From Tridacna crocea (lineage: Eukaryota > Mollusca > Bivalvia > Cardiida > Cardiidae), in contig OX031059.1 of the NCBI GenBank assembly GCA_943736015.1, forward strand, positions 21,322,501 to 21,386,500: a stretch of DNA of 64,000 nt. Direction: 5' to 3'. The position numbers were made by a program, and so were the translations under genes. A model generated the notes under the pieces. That model saw only the letters and a list, made by a program, of their open reading frames with translations, searched no databases and had not been told where the DNA came from. Below, one piece after another: positions 11,900 through 23,314 of this stretch (the stretch's first letter is position 1; each line of letters begins with the position of its first letter).

Positions 11900-14700
11900 C
11901 TGGAAGTAGACTTTGAGGGCCGATCTTGAACAGAGTACATTTTTTTTCCCATGGACATTTTGGAAAACTCGAGCACCGCGAAAAATCGAACATTTACTTG
12001 TCCCCTTAAGACTTCGAATTATTGAGGTTTTACTGTATTTTAGTCATATTTCATTTGTCCACTGCGAATAATTTCAATATGGACAGTCTGTGACGTTTTC
12101 ATTTTTTTCAACTATCACAAATGAGTTATGTAGCAATGCTATGCTACTTTTCATCCTACGATGTTAAAAAACCGTTTGATGTATTCTGAATTATAAATCT
12201 ATATAGAGTATATGTGATATGAAAAATCTGACATTTTTTGGCTTCTAAGGTATAATTTTACAAAACTCAACAAGAAAAAGGGATATTGTGCTAGCCAAAG
12301 GCTCTTTAAATAACATATTTCTGTACTCTTGTTCAATGAAATTGATCTAAAATACAAATAACATGTATGCAAGATCCTTGGTTTGAACCGAAATGAGTTA
12401 AATAGGGAATTATGTCCTATGCACGATAAACTGAGGGAATTGACCTCTTTTTTCACACGGAATATAGACTGTTTTCGTCTGAAAGGCACTTGCATTAAAA
12501 CGTGACAGACAGCTGTAACACGTCAGTTAAATTTACGAGGACAATACATGTAATTTCCTTCACAATTCGTAATATTAAGATACGAGTGAAAGCATTCGAT
12601 TCCCTTAACACTGTGTGAAAAGGAACTGAAATGGCTGTTTATACAAGGATTGTCTGTAATTTTAATAAGTTGGACAAAATCACATGCCACAAGTGGCAAG
12701 TGCTAATGCACCAACATAAATATATATATGTTACTTTTAACATAAAACAAATGAAAAACAAGCAATCACCCTGCATAATCCCCTGTAGCATTTACATTGT
12801 GTTCGATTCCCTGGTTATAGGCGTAGTCCTGTGTATAATATGTACACTTGCGTAAGAATTAATTTCGTGTGAAGGATTTTGAAATAAATATTGTTTTCAA
12901 GGAAATATTTCCAAATCACCTATAGAATTTTCAGCAATATTCGTCATAGTTATACAAAATTTGTTGCATGCTTGTGAACGTGCATGCCAAACCTTCCATT
13001 TGCTCTTTCTACAGTAGGTCAATGGGTAATGCTGAATGGGGGACAGGATTGATATGATGCTTGGGCAGTGTACCAAATTTATATCAATAGAAGTGTGTAA
13101 TTTATTGTGACCATAAATACGTGCCAAAATGGTCTTAAAACGGGCCATAGCCTTACAGTTCACTTTCGACAACGTAATGGTCACATTATCGCTCGATCTC
13201 TCTTGCTGCAGTAACAAAAGACATGAAAATGTCTTTTTCTCTTTTTGTCACTCTCAAGGGAATATTCGACCTGTATCTTTTACATGTAATAATCTTACAT
13301 GAAACATTTAGTTATGAAGAGTTACGCTCAAAGGCTAATTGGACAACATTCTGGACACTTTTTAATTGAGATTTTTAATTTTGAAAGAAAGAAAATTACT
13401 AATCGGCTAAACCATAGGCTACATATCAGAATTTTGTATTACTTAAATTAAAAAAAAAATGTAGTAAGACTAAGAGTGTTTTAAAGAATGATTGATGAGT
13501 ATAAACTCTGTACAGTGAAACAAAACATCGTTTTGCAGGAATGTTTGTGAATGCCATGGTATTCTAGAGATGCAATTTTCAGACACTTAATCTCTAAATA
13601 TCTAAATATGTTGAATAGAAATTTACAACAATAAAAATTTAGAAATGTACGTTGCCGTATAAGGGATCAATTCATCAGAAGAAATTTCATTTGAATGGGA
13701 CAGTGTAGATACATGATCAAACTATCTCCATTTTGTGTTAAAATATCCTGAAATCTAAAAACGCCATGGGATATGAAGAGAAGAGTTTTGGGTACTGTTG
13801 TGAAATTTGGGGCTATAAGGAAAATAAGGCACCCAATTTATCGCTTGAATTATGGCAAAAAACTGTCAAAACACAGTTAAGTACCCAATAAATATAATAT
13901 TTAAGTGTGCAATAAATGTAATATGTTTTTAATAAATATACTTTCTGGTAGGTAGGTATTTTAAAAATGTCATTTAAACAACAAATGTTGCCATTCCTAG
14001 CTTTGTAATGGTTGTTTAGTTTTGATGCGTAGAAAAGCGCACAATGCAGAGATGCAATAATCACTGTTTCACTATGTTATATGGTTTGATAATCGTTATG
14101 TACCAATGAAAAGCTTGCAATATCTCTCGCACGTTGCAGTTTTCGTGCATTGATTCGTACAAAGTTTTTAAAATGAATCAAGTGTGATATAATATCAAAT
14201 ATGAAACATGTATAGTTTGCTTGCAGCGGAGAGAGTGGTTATGGGAAAATAGTGCAAATTGAAAATTTTATAATTTATCAGCAGCTTTCCTTTATTCGAC
14301 TTATGATTCACTGTTCAGAGACCAGTTGGTACTGTGTAACTTTCCAGTAATTTTCAACAGTTTTGTGGTCAAATGCCTTTTAACCATGAAAACATTAAAA
14401 AAAAGTACTTGATAGCATCATAATTAAACTCTTTGGCAGACGACAGAAGTTCCAAATTTGTCCAAGAACAAAGCTTCTAAATCCTACTATGCAAAGTGAT
14501 GGGTATCGTCTCTAGGGCGACCGTGGGGAGGGGTGGGGGTCTACCCAGTTAAATATAATGAGATCTGCAATATTTCAGGTATGAAATGGGCAGCTAGGTC
14601 TACATCAGTTTGCATATCATATTGATTTGACAAAAAGAAAAAGGTTAGCTTCGAATTATTTTCCCTGAAAATGAGATCATAATCAACAAATGAAGTCCAA
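11900..14700. other. No gene or repeat recognised
   Basis: About 2.8 kb of AT-rich sequence with no PB1 copy, the longest such gap. Open frames of 70-106 codons on both strands (for example 13217-12897, minus) show no domain and no splice context. Confidence 0.4.
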
Positions 14701-14717
14701 CAGATTTAATGACATAT

Positions 14718-14946
14718 TTAACTCTTTCCCAAACAATCCCTGGTTTTTACGACCCTAAGGTAGAATCCTTTTGAAAACATTGTGGGAAAAGGAGAAAATG
14801 CTGGTAACTAGCAGTTTCTCCTTTTCCCACAATGTTTTCAACCCTGTTAAAATCAAATTTCAATTCTTGCATAATGTTTATTTTGTCATTTGCAAACGCT
14901 TTGAAGTTGGACCAGTCTAAAATTTTGTCGTTTTGTAATGGGTTAA
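14718..14946 (-). mobile_element. PB1 MITE, full length
   Basis: TTAA to TTAA, 229 bp. Core GGAGAAAATGCTGGTAACTAG with right arm CAGTTTCTCC; the two centre-proximal mismatches are not compensated. Confidence 0.9.
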
Positions 14947-14999
14947 GCAAAACCATTCAAATATCGATTACTTTTACATTTATTTTATAATCTGTACAA

Positions 15000-16370
15000 A
15001 ACATTCAAATATTCTATTTTAGATTCAGACAGTCATGAACCCGGAAGAAGAGCTGATGGTTTTGAATTATGAAACCCTGTTCCTATCATCGACTTTTCGA
15101 CATAGGCTAAGAACTGCTATGCGACCTACATAGAAGCAGAACCCGCCATTTGGTTTTCGAACTTCGTGGTGTTTTTTTATATATATATATACACTAATAT
15201 TACAATAAACCAGAAAAGTAGCAAAGTTAAAACTAGAGAAATATATTTTTCCACTGTTCTAGAATTATATTGACTTTTCTAAGTTAACAACAACTCTGAT
15301 ATATTATTAGTTTAAGTTTGTGACTTGACAATTATTGTTACAACACTCGATTTTTAGACCACGAAATCAACATTACTTACTTTGACCTCACTAGTCCCAT
15401 AATAATTCTACGGTAAGTAAACCACCTCGCCGAAATATATGACGTTTGAAGTCTTTTGACAATAGTATGGTAAAAAACTTAAATAGTTCGACTCTGTAGC
15501 TGTTAACTCAGAAATGTCGAAATATGACCACACTAATTTCGAATTTCTCGGGAAAAGCTCAGGTTGAAAAGGGAAAAATATGACCAGCATCAATTCAGAA
15601 CTTTCACTTTTGTATTTCTGCTCACTTTTAAAAGTCAAAGGCGGTTTATACACATACGTCAAAAAGTACAGTAAATAACGGGTCCTACTCCTAGTTAGAC
15701 CGAAAAGTCCATGACGGGCCCACTAATACGAAAAGTCAGTGACAGGTTCTACTCCCACCACGACTGGTTCTTCTTCCGTCGAAAAGTCCTTGGAGAGGTT
15801 TAGTTCCGTTAAGGGCGAAAAATAATTTGCAGATTTTTCGTCTACGCTTAAACAATATTCCCGGCAGCCACAGCTGGAATTGACGTAATTTACCACCAGA
15901 GGAGAGGGATAAGCCAACTTGTCAGACTGTATTGTTTGATTGTCAAAAGATTTGTCAAGGTAGTCCCAATGCTGATCAGAAACCTTACTAAGCGAAGCGT
16001 CTAATCGTTGCGTTCTATTACGGCCTGATCGCGTTGTCTGCGCATGTCATATTCTTTGAAGATTCGACTGTCTTATATGACGCATCATTAGCCCCGAAAG
16101 CGGGCTGACTGTAATATTACGCTCTATAAAGTAGCACTGTAGTAAATAGCTTTTATCAATATGCTTGAGGAGAAATGAGACCGGCTTTACCTCCAGATTT
16201 CTCTAAACTGCTTATCATAGCTGAGTGAATGGCACCAGGTAGCGTTTTATTGAATAAACACTTGTTTTACTTTGAAATTCAAAGAAACGGTTGTCGCGTA
16301 GGAAAGTGGTTCGGTTCTGTACCAGGATACCTAAAATTAGATAGATGAGTATTTATAGAACGCCATCTAG
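15000..16370. other. No gene recognised; short repeated motifs
   Basis: An AT microsatellite lies at 15178-15191. Around 15700-15790 the minus strand repeats GACTTTTCG three times about 28-50 bp apart. A 64-codon minus frame (15917-15723) covers this but has no known domain. Confidence 0.35.
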
Positions 16371-16379
16371 CGTGGAATA

Positions 16380-16583
16380 ATGGGCCTGATCGATACCAGT
16401 GAAAAAAGGGCTTCCACATCCACACACGGATCGTGTCTAGGTCTTGTTACGGCTTGTTTCGTGCTGGTAGGTTTTGATGCGATAAAGTTTGCTTATCCCG
16501 CTTTGTATTACGTCAATCCCATTTTGTCTATAGTTGTCAGACACGGGGCTACCGTAGCTGCTAGGAACATGGTATGGTTATAA
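16380..16583 (+). CDS. Candidate 67-aa membrane ORF or first exon, unrecognised
   Basis: The frame starts MGLIDTSEKRASTS and has two hydrophobic stretches (GLVTACFVLVGFDAIKF and YYVNPILSIVV), ending VAARNMVWL before a TAA. The base composition is more balanced than its surroundings and Lys/Phe homopolymer codons are absent, as in real coding sequence. GTATGG at the end could be a splice donor, making this a first exon ending ...VAARNM. I do not recognise a family. A chance ORF remains possible. Confidence 0.3.
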   Translation: MGLIDTSEKRASTSTHGSCLGLVTACFVLVGFDAIKFAYPALYYVNPILSIVVRHGATVAARNMVWL

Positions 16584-16741
16584 AAATGACTTTTTCATGT
16601 AGCAATTTCTTGTAGGCTGACATACATGGTAAGTTAGCTCGTGTTTTTAAAGACGTACGATTGTAGACATGCAGTCTGCTCTTGTATTTTAAAACACCAA
16701 AAGAATAAACTTCACCTTTTTTAATTGAAAATGCAATAGAC

Positions 16742-16972
16742 TTAACTGTTTTCCAAACGATAAAATGTCATACTTACCGAAATTCAAAGATTTGCAGACG
16801 AAAAATTAAATGCAGCAAACATTATGGTAATTATCTCTTAGAGTGTAAAAAAAACCTTGAGGGAAAAGAAGAAAATGCTGGTTACCAGCATTTTCTTCTT
16901 TTTCCATAAGGTTTTCAACATTATGTTTCCTCAAGGACGCTATGTAACTCAGGACAGAGTGGTAAGGGGTTC
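16742..16972 (+). mobile_element. PB1 MITE with paired arm changes
   Basis: TTAA at the left; the right TTAA has decayed. The core differs from consensus at matched positions on both arms: AAGAAG with CTTCTT, and AACCTT with AAGGTT. The hairpin is therefore preserved although the sequence has changed. Confidence 0.85.
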
Positions 16973-17214
16973 ATCTTAAAAAATATTAACCATGCAGGCT
17001 TCACTGAAGCAGACACTGTACACTGTAGATCAGGCTGCACGTTTTGTACCTTCTTACTTTCAAGGCTAATGACACAGCTGACAAGCAATATCCTTTTTGA
17101 CACTGCAAGCAAACAATCAATTAATTCTTTTTTAATCACTAAATCTTATCCCGAGTTAATCCGTATATAATCTCTTTACATATCGTACCTCTTCCTGCAA
17201 GGATAGAAACTGTT

Positions 17215-17295
17215 TGGGTTTGTGCGGCAGTTGGTTAGCACTCCCACACCAATTTGAAGTTTTCTAGTTCGAATTCCGGTATGGGAGGTATCTAT
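17215..17295 (+). mobile_element. tRNA-derived SINE head (SINE-3)
   Basis: GCGGCAGTTGGTTAGC resembles a Pol III A box and TAGTTCGAATTCC a B box, about 33 nt apart. No cloverleaf closes cleanly, so this is a SINE head rather than a tRNA gene. Confidence 0.5.
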
Positions 17296-17312
17296 TGTTT
17301 GTTTGTATCAGA

Positions 17313-17720
17313 GTTTAAAGGTTGCCCTTCAAATTTTCGGACGAAAATTTTACAAACATATGAAAAGAAAATCATCCTTTAACTCCCAAATCCTGTTAAT
17401 TTTCATTCACGAAAACCCAAGTAGCCGAAAGCCATCAGACAACAAGAAAAAATAGGGATTTAGTTAGGCCCAGGTTGACATCGATGGAAAACACGGTCTA
17501 TTTTTGTATGAGCAACTCGCTCATTTACATACCGGAAATACACGAACGAAGTTTCAAACATCCGAAGAAGATGGAAATTTATTACAGGTTTGTTATGTTA
17601 TGGAATTTAAGCGTCATTAGTCACGTGTCAGTCACTTGATATTCACAGAGTGCTTATTTTATTTCTGGCGCGAAATCTAAAAATACATTAAGAGGCTACG
17701 TAGCCTTTTAAGGGAACACC
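17313..17720 (+). repeat. Dispersed ~410-bp repeat R400, copy 1
   Basis: Collinear with 25948-26352. Shared blocks include AAGCCATCAGACAACAAGA-like, GGTCTATTTTT(G/A)(T/C)ATGAGCA, GGTTTGTTATGTTATGG-like, and GAGGCT(A/T)CGTAGCC near the end before AAGGGAA(C/T)ACC. No ORF is conserved between copies. Type unknown. Confidence 0.7.
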
Positions 17721-17867
17721 ATCCATTTTTTTTCTTAACCTATCCTGAAGTCAGTGGGTTAGATGCCCAGAGATAGCATCACATTCTGTAAGTGGTTTAC
17801 TGTGAACGGTCAAGTAAAGAAATGAAGAGCAATATCGTACCCGGCTTTTCTTTTGTAATTACTTGAT

Positions 17868-18131
17868 AGTATGGTGTTAACGCCGTTTTCAACATTATTT
17901 CAGTGATATCGCAGCGGCCAGTGCACCTATCCATGCTTTCCTGGAGTTTCTGTTGCTAGTACTCCGCACAATGTTCTTTCCAAGCCTCTGGCTGCATTCC
18001 CATATGGCCATCGTCGAAACAACGATCAGCGGTGAGCGAGGAATGAATCCTGTCGCAATGACTATCATCAATCTTCGGAAAGAAATTTGCCGAGCCGGGG
18101 ATCGAACTCATGACCCCCCTGTTCACAAGTC
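17868..18131 (-). mobile_element. SINE-1, copy A, head truncated
   Basis: Same family as 30345-30632 and 32052-32330: a CCTATCCATGCTTTCCTGGA block, then AATCCTGTCGCAATGACTAT, and a B-box-like GGGGATCGAACTCATGACC. The tRNA head at the right is cut off where a PB1 fragment begins. Confidence 0.7.
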
Positions 18132-18226
18132 CTGGTCAAATTTCATTTTTTTAGTCAAATTTCTTTTGTCATCTGCAAATGCTTTCAATTTGGACAAGTC
18201 CAAAATTTTGTCGTTTGGCAAAGGAT
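18132..18226 (-). mobile_element. PB1 fragment (right half)
   Basis: Contains GTCATCTGCAAATGCTTTCA and CAAAATTTTGTCGTTTGG but neither the core hairpin nor the opposite end. It abuts SINE-1 directly. Confidence 0.75.
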
Positions 18227-18593
18227 ACCCACATTTATTTGTTACTAACAGTGTTTTCAAAATGCTATCTTTCGATCGAGCAATGGGGTACCATATTCTC
18301 AGATGAGGACCGGAGACTGTATTTATCATTCGTTCCGAAATACATTTTAGTTCTTATTCTTAAAGTAGTTCTAGAAGTCCTAGGCTGACCCTATTGGTGA
18401 CAAACACGAGTTTTGGGTGCATTTCCTGATAGTAGAGATGAAGATTAGACTGCAAGACTGCAAGTTGGATCTTGATCTATACTACCTGATAATTGTTAGG
18501 AGCGGGGCGCTTTGAATCATTATGGCAAAGATACCAATTGTTTATTTGGCCAAAACATTGTTAGAAAAAATAGAAAAAGGGTTGTTGTTTTTT

Positions 18594-18757
18594 TAATCTA
18601 TACCAGATGACAAAATATTAGCCCTGTACAAATTGAAAGCATTTGCAGACCACAATTTCAATGTGGCAATGGTGCAATTGTTTATTGATGGGGTAGAAAA
18701 CATTGTGGGAAAAGGAGAAAATGCTGGTCACCAGTAGGTTTGTTGACCTACTGGTGA
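18594..18757 (+). mobile_element. Truncated PB1 ending in a new hairpin
   Basis: The left half is standard up to the core ATGCTGGTCACCAGTAGG, then an unrelated perfect 13-bp foldback follows (GTCACCAGTAGGT with ACCTACTGGTGAC). The right half of PB1 is missing. This looks like a template-switch product at the core. Confidence 0.7.
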
Positions 18758-18855
18758 CTAAGTGCAAAGTGAACAGAAGGGGTGTTAATCCTGGTGACCT
18801 AGTTTTCTATATTTAGATGTTTCCCCACCCAAAATGGTTTGTGACAAGACCCTCT

Positions 18856-19084
18856 TTAACTATAACCAGATGACAAAATTTTGTAACTGCTCGTAATTGA
18901 AAGATGTTGCTGACAATATAATATAGCTTCAGATTAGTAAAACTTGTATCAAAAAGGGTAGGAATTATTGTGGAAAACTAAGAACATGCTAGTTACCATT
19001 ATTTTCTTCTTTTCTCGCAATCTTTTTCTTAGCTTTTTCTCTTCAGTTGGTAGTTAAAATGCAGGATTGAATGGTAATTGTTAA
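18856..19084 (+). mobile_element. PB1 MITE, old copy
   Basis: TTAA ends at the expected 229-bp spacing, but the core is eroded (AACATGCTAGTTACCATTAT) and the arms no longer pair well. Confidence 0.65.
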
Positions 19085-19206
19085 AAACTTCTCTTCACTG
19101 TTACAGAAAATCAGGCCTGTGGAGCGATACAGGCGCTCAAGCACCTCTAGTTACTATCAGTTTGAAGGTTTTATCTCAGTTACATAGTAGGATAAGGGTT
19201 AAATTC

Positions 19207-19452
19207 TTAACCAACAAATCTACCAAACTATAAATTTAAAGTTTTGTAGTCTTTGGTTTTAAATAGCATCTGCAGATGGGATCTACTGTTTGATCAAAAG
19301 TTTCTCAAAAGAAGGACTTTGCGAAGGATATGAAATCGTTGTGGCAGAAGGAAAATTGCTTGTAACCAGCAGTTTTCCTCAAGATTCCAAACATGTTTTC
19401 CAAAAGCCTAAGTAGTGTCCCTAAATATCTGGACTGTCACGTGAAGGGTTAA
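19207..19452 (+). mobile_element. PB1-related element, duplicated with its segment
   Basis: TTAA ends and a GTGAAGGGTTAA right edge. The core is a shorter variant (GGAAAATTGCTTGTAACCAG, right arm AGTTTTCCTC) shared with 32539-32772, so it predates the segmental duplication. Confidence 0.65.
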
Positions 19453-20298
19453 ATTGCATGAGAATTATTCGATAAAAAATGTATAAGAAATATAATCATA
19501 TACAAGCATACTATTGATTTAAAGCTACGGAGTAATCTACATAATTATGTGTAAATATGATTTTCCTTGATTCACATATGACGAAAAAATGGATAAATAG
19601 TCATTTTTCTCAATAAGATACAGTTTATTTACGAATTATATCCTTTAGCAATCGACCCAATAAATGAAGCCAATAGACCCGTAATGCAAAACTATCGCGG
19701 TTGGGATTTTTAAAAAAAAAAATTGTGGTCTAGGGGAGAAAACTCGTACTGCCTAAGAGTAAGAGAAAATCAAGAGTAATATCCCTTATAATGATCTCCC
19801 CCCCCCCCCGCCACTTTCTCCTAGACGCTTGACGGATCAAAGTACTGAACACAGCACTTGGGGAAAGGTGACATGCATGTATCGGTTTTAATCTGTTTTT
19901 AGTGAAGATTTCAATTAATTTTAACAAGAGAGTTTCATTAACTTTGATTTCGATACAATAACGCTAGAATCTAATTTTTAAGAAAGAATATTTCCTGCTT
20001 TATTTCTTGAAATTCAAATGGAATCATCGAGAAAGTTTTGAAGCCTGGAAAATCGCCATTTGCAAAGTTATGAGATTTGCGGACGGCATTCAGTATCATA
20101 CTCCATAGAATGTACGATCTGATTCTCTGTTTACATAGTCCGCTTGTTTTGTTGAACCTATACATGTAGTGTTAAAATCTCTACAAGATACATTTAATGG
20201 ACTGTAGACTCTATATATTTAAACCGTCGAAAGAGGTCCACATGTAGGCGCCAAAAAACTTCAAACCGCCATATACAATAATAGTTGTCTTTGCAACC

Positions 20299-20353
20299 AG
20301 TGTAGATTAAGATCAGACTGCACAGAACGTTCAGTCTGGTCTTGATCTACACT
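20299..20353. repeat. GATC palindrome, family G
   Basis: AGTGTAGATTAAGATCAGAC pairs with GTCTGGTCTTGATCTACACT about GCACAGAACGTTCA. Other members are at 25852, 32370, 33600, 33737 and 45714. Confidence 0.8.
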
Positions 20354-20403
20354 GCCCGCTTTGCTTAGACATTCTTCACAAAAGCAACCTTGATAATGAT
20401 TCA

Positions 20404-20939
20404 AGGCCGTCGGAAGCGGTCCGGCCGGTCCGGCCATGGCCGGACCAAATTTTCGGCCGAAAATGAAAAATGGCCAGATCAATTTTCGAAAAAAAAAATG
20501 AGCAATATAAACCTCAAAAAATGCGCCAGAATGCACCAGAGAGCGTCTTATTTTCAAAAATTTTCCGGGGGAGCATGCCCCCGGACCCCGCTAGCATAGC
20601 TTAACCGATTACCAAACGACAATATTTAGACTGGTCCAATTTGTAAGCATTTGCAGACAAAAAAATAAAAGTGACTGAAAATTTGAAATTTGTTTTGTGA
20701 AGGGTAGAAAACATTGTGGGGAAGGCGAAAATGCTGGTTACCAGCATTTTCTCCTCTTCCCACAATGTTTTCTAAAGGCTTCTTTCTCAGGGGCGTCAAA
20801 AGTAGGGATTGTATGGTAATGGGTTAAATGCGTAATATTTTTCCGGGGGAGCATATCCCCGGAACCCCCTAGCATGGCTTCGCGACTTCGTCGCTCGCCA
20901 TACTGGCCGGACCAAATGAAATTTCCTTCCGACAGGCCT
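20404..20939. mobile_element. GC-rich TIR element interrupted by a PB1
   Basis: The left end AGGCCGTCGGAAGCGGTCCG and right end CTTCCGACAGGCCT form imperfect inverted termini. Two TTTTCCGGGGGAGCAT...CCCCGGA(C/A)CCC blocks lie inside. The duplicate segment lacks the element (empty site near 33830). Excluding the nested PB1 it is about 310 bp, with no ORF. Confidence 0.75.
20601..20827 (+). mobile_element. PB1 MITE nested in the GC-rich TIR element
   Basis: TTAA on both sides; core ATGCTGGTTACCAGCATT. The left arm carries GGGGAAGGCGAAAA, unmatched on the right, so it is mutated on one side only. It splits the host between GCTAGCATAGC and ATGCGTAATATTTTTCCG. Confidence 0.9.
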
Positions 20940-21474
20940 GTAATGTAACTGTTTGGGAGAAGATTCTAGACTGAACCGTTTCTGTTGGGTTTATTTGACG
21001 CCCTAGATAGTTGTCAGTATAGGGGACAGCTTTAGGGCTCAATTTTGAATCAACCTCATATATTTCTACAAACCAGAAGTTTTGTTTTGAACTAGTTTAT
21101 AAGATAACGTTTCAATATTAAGCGGTATCTGTCGACATTGTCCGTAAATGAAAACATATTTTTGTTGGTAAGTGTGCGTTTATTTATCATTGTGATATCA
21201 TATACTCTCTGATTTGATTTATTAATATCTGTTACCTCAGAGATATGTTACCAAATGATCCATTGTTATTCTAGTGAAATCTTACCTTAATTCCAAATTC
21301 AATTATTGGCGTTACAAATTGTCATGAAATAAAAGGTAGTCTACCTACCGCCTGTTTTGACAAATAATATGTCTTACTGAATTATTTTCTGTCGGGTGGC
21401 ATGTCGATTTTAGAATAATTGAAATTAACAATTTTACCATACAAACTGATTCAAAGTCGTTACAGCTACATGAA

Positions 21475-21740
21475 AAATCATCGCTTGTCAAACCGATCGT
21501 CTCTACAGACGTTACCGTCTTTATTCGTCCTCGGTTTTACGCTTGCTCTTTGCTGGCATTTTTTGTAAGGCGCACAGGCATATAAGGACCACAGGCATGA
21601 GGAGGAGGTTCCATGTCCCGCCTACTGCTTCTACCATTCAGGTACTGTAGCCGCAGTCATTTAGCACTAACGGAAAAAGCCAAAGCGAGGCTTTGGGTGG
21701 AGCCTGTCTCTTGTAGACCTATCTTCAAAGGTAACGACGT
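21475..21740. other. Conserved block of the duplicated segment; possible promoter and first exon
   Basis: From CGTCTCTACAGACGTTACCG to the ATGTCCCGCCTACTG start I count about 8 differences in 130 bp from the copy near 34390, far fewer than in the flanks. On the plus strand, TATAAGG (21581) precedes a frame MSRLLLLPFRYCSRS...AKARLWVEPVSCR. It could splice at an AAAG/GTAACG donor (21730) and resembles an Arg-rich mitochondrial presequence. On the minus strand, a frame ending VLICLCALQKMPAKSKRKTEDE is also kept in both copies. I recognise neither. Which strand, if any, is expressed cannot be decided here. Confidence 0.3.
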
Positions 21741-22603
21741 GAAGCAGTCAGAAATAAGCACTTTCCACTTCAAAAAGGGAAGCAACTCTGACATTACTAA
21801 TAACAAAATTTTGTACGAGTTGTCTCCCATTGACCATTGGTAGTTCATCATTCTATCGCAATGGCCTTAAATTGTGAAAGAAAATCAGTTTAGAACAAAA
21901 CACCAAGCACAAGCGCAATGAAATAAATAAGCGAAGGAAGGGAGCAAGAAAGTAAATAAAACAATGGACAAAAATACATGATAATGTTTTAACAAATATC
22001 AGTTGAAACGACATGGAGGAACCGGAAATAAACAAACACAAGGAGACGAGATAGTTTTCCTTGATTTCTTGTGATTTGATGGGTGCTTCTCGTTGTTAGT
22101 CATACATTTCATAATCTAACACAAAAAATCGCGTGTATCTTTACATATAAACCGTAAAACAATCCACAAAATACTGGAATCATTGATGAGTTTTATTTTC
22201 ACAGTGTCCGGGTTATACATATATTCGGATAAAAGTTTTGCTTTGTAGAAGAACCGTTGTTGTTATTTAGTCTCTGCTGTGGAGACCAAATAACAAAAAT
22301 AGCATTGGAGCAAGCATGCAACCATTAGGCTTTGTATATACCTGTAGACTGAAGGATTTCTCAGGTGTCATTTTGTAATTGGGTCTCGGAGAGGAGAAAC
22401 ATTTAAAAAAAGGCATCGAAGCTCCCCTTTGGATCGAATTTAGGCTTTGTACATATATCCTTTTCTTATTGACCAACAAATCTAAAGTCAGTTCTATAAC
22501 ATGATATCAAACCATACTGTCAGACTTAAGAAAACATTTTGTATGTTTTGTTTTGGCCACAGGGTTCTGAAGCATTGTCAGCCCATGGATACATGTAGAT
22601 GAT

Positions 22604-22700
22604 TTCTTTATGTGTAAAATACAATGTGGTTGGAATGATACAATTTGCCATAAAAAAGGTAGAAAAACTTTGTTGGAAAAGGAGAAAATGCCATTTATTA
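22604..22700 (+). mobile_element. PB1 core fragment
   Basis: AAGGTAGAAAAACTTTGTTG and GGAAAAGGAGAAAATGCC only; the right arm of the hairpin is lost. Confidence 0.5.
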
Positions 22701-22758
22701 TGGTGGTTTGGAAACAATGAATGTCTTCAAAAACGATGGCTTGTTGCGTACAAGATAC

Positions 22759-22993
22759 TTAACCCATTACCACACAATCCCTACTTTTGACGACCCAGAG
22801 AAAGAAGCCTTTAGAAAACATTGTGGGAAAAGGAGAAAATGCTGATAATCATTACCAGCATTTTCTCCTTTTCCCACAATGTTTTCTACCCCTCACAAAA
22901 CAAATTTCAAATTTTAAGTCACCTTTATCTTGTCGTCTTCAAATGCTGTCGATTTGGACAAGCCTAATACATTGTTGTATAGTAATAAGTTAA
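22759..22993 (-). mobile_element. PB1 MITE, full length
   Basis: TTAA to TTAA. The core centre is expanded to GCTGATAATCATTACCAGC, giving a longer loop; both stems are otherwise intact. Confidence 0.9.
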
Positions 22994-23314
22994 ATAAAAA
23001 CACTGAAATTCTTTTATGGCTCAAAATGAAGTAAGATAATGAAAAGTAACCTGGCAAGCAATTACCTTTTTATCATCACCATTGTTTTGTTTTATTGAAA
23101 AGCAGTATTAGGCCAGTCAATAAAGCAATAGACCTAGAAGTAATTGCAACAGAATTTTTAAGTTTACCCGACGATAGTATTGAGTGATATGTGTTTACCC
23201 TATAAAATCCCCAAGTTTTGCTTTTGCAGTTTAGGAGAAATTAATTACCAAAGTTAGCAATTTTGAACATTTTCGGAAATGGCCCGAATGTGCTACCGTA
23301 CCAGTGGAAATCGC

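Larger units (their letters stand above)
19151..22240. repeat. Segmental duplication, copy 1
   Basis: Collinear with 32484-35160 over about 3 kb, with clear mismatches and indels throughout. Both copies carry an old PB1 derivative, the GATCAGACTGCAC palindromes and a strongly conserved block (21475-21740 here). Only this copy carries the GC-rich TIR element at 20404, so that insertion came after the duplication. Confidence 0.85.

Noticed and set aside
15004-15920. Repeated GACTTTTCG motifs as a tandem coding repeat
   Set aside because: Spacing is irregular and the frame is interrupted; no family recognised.
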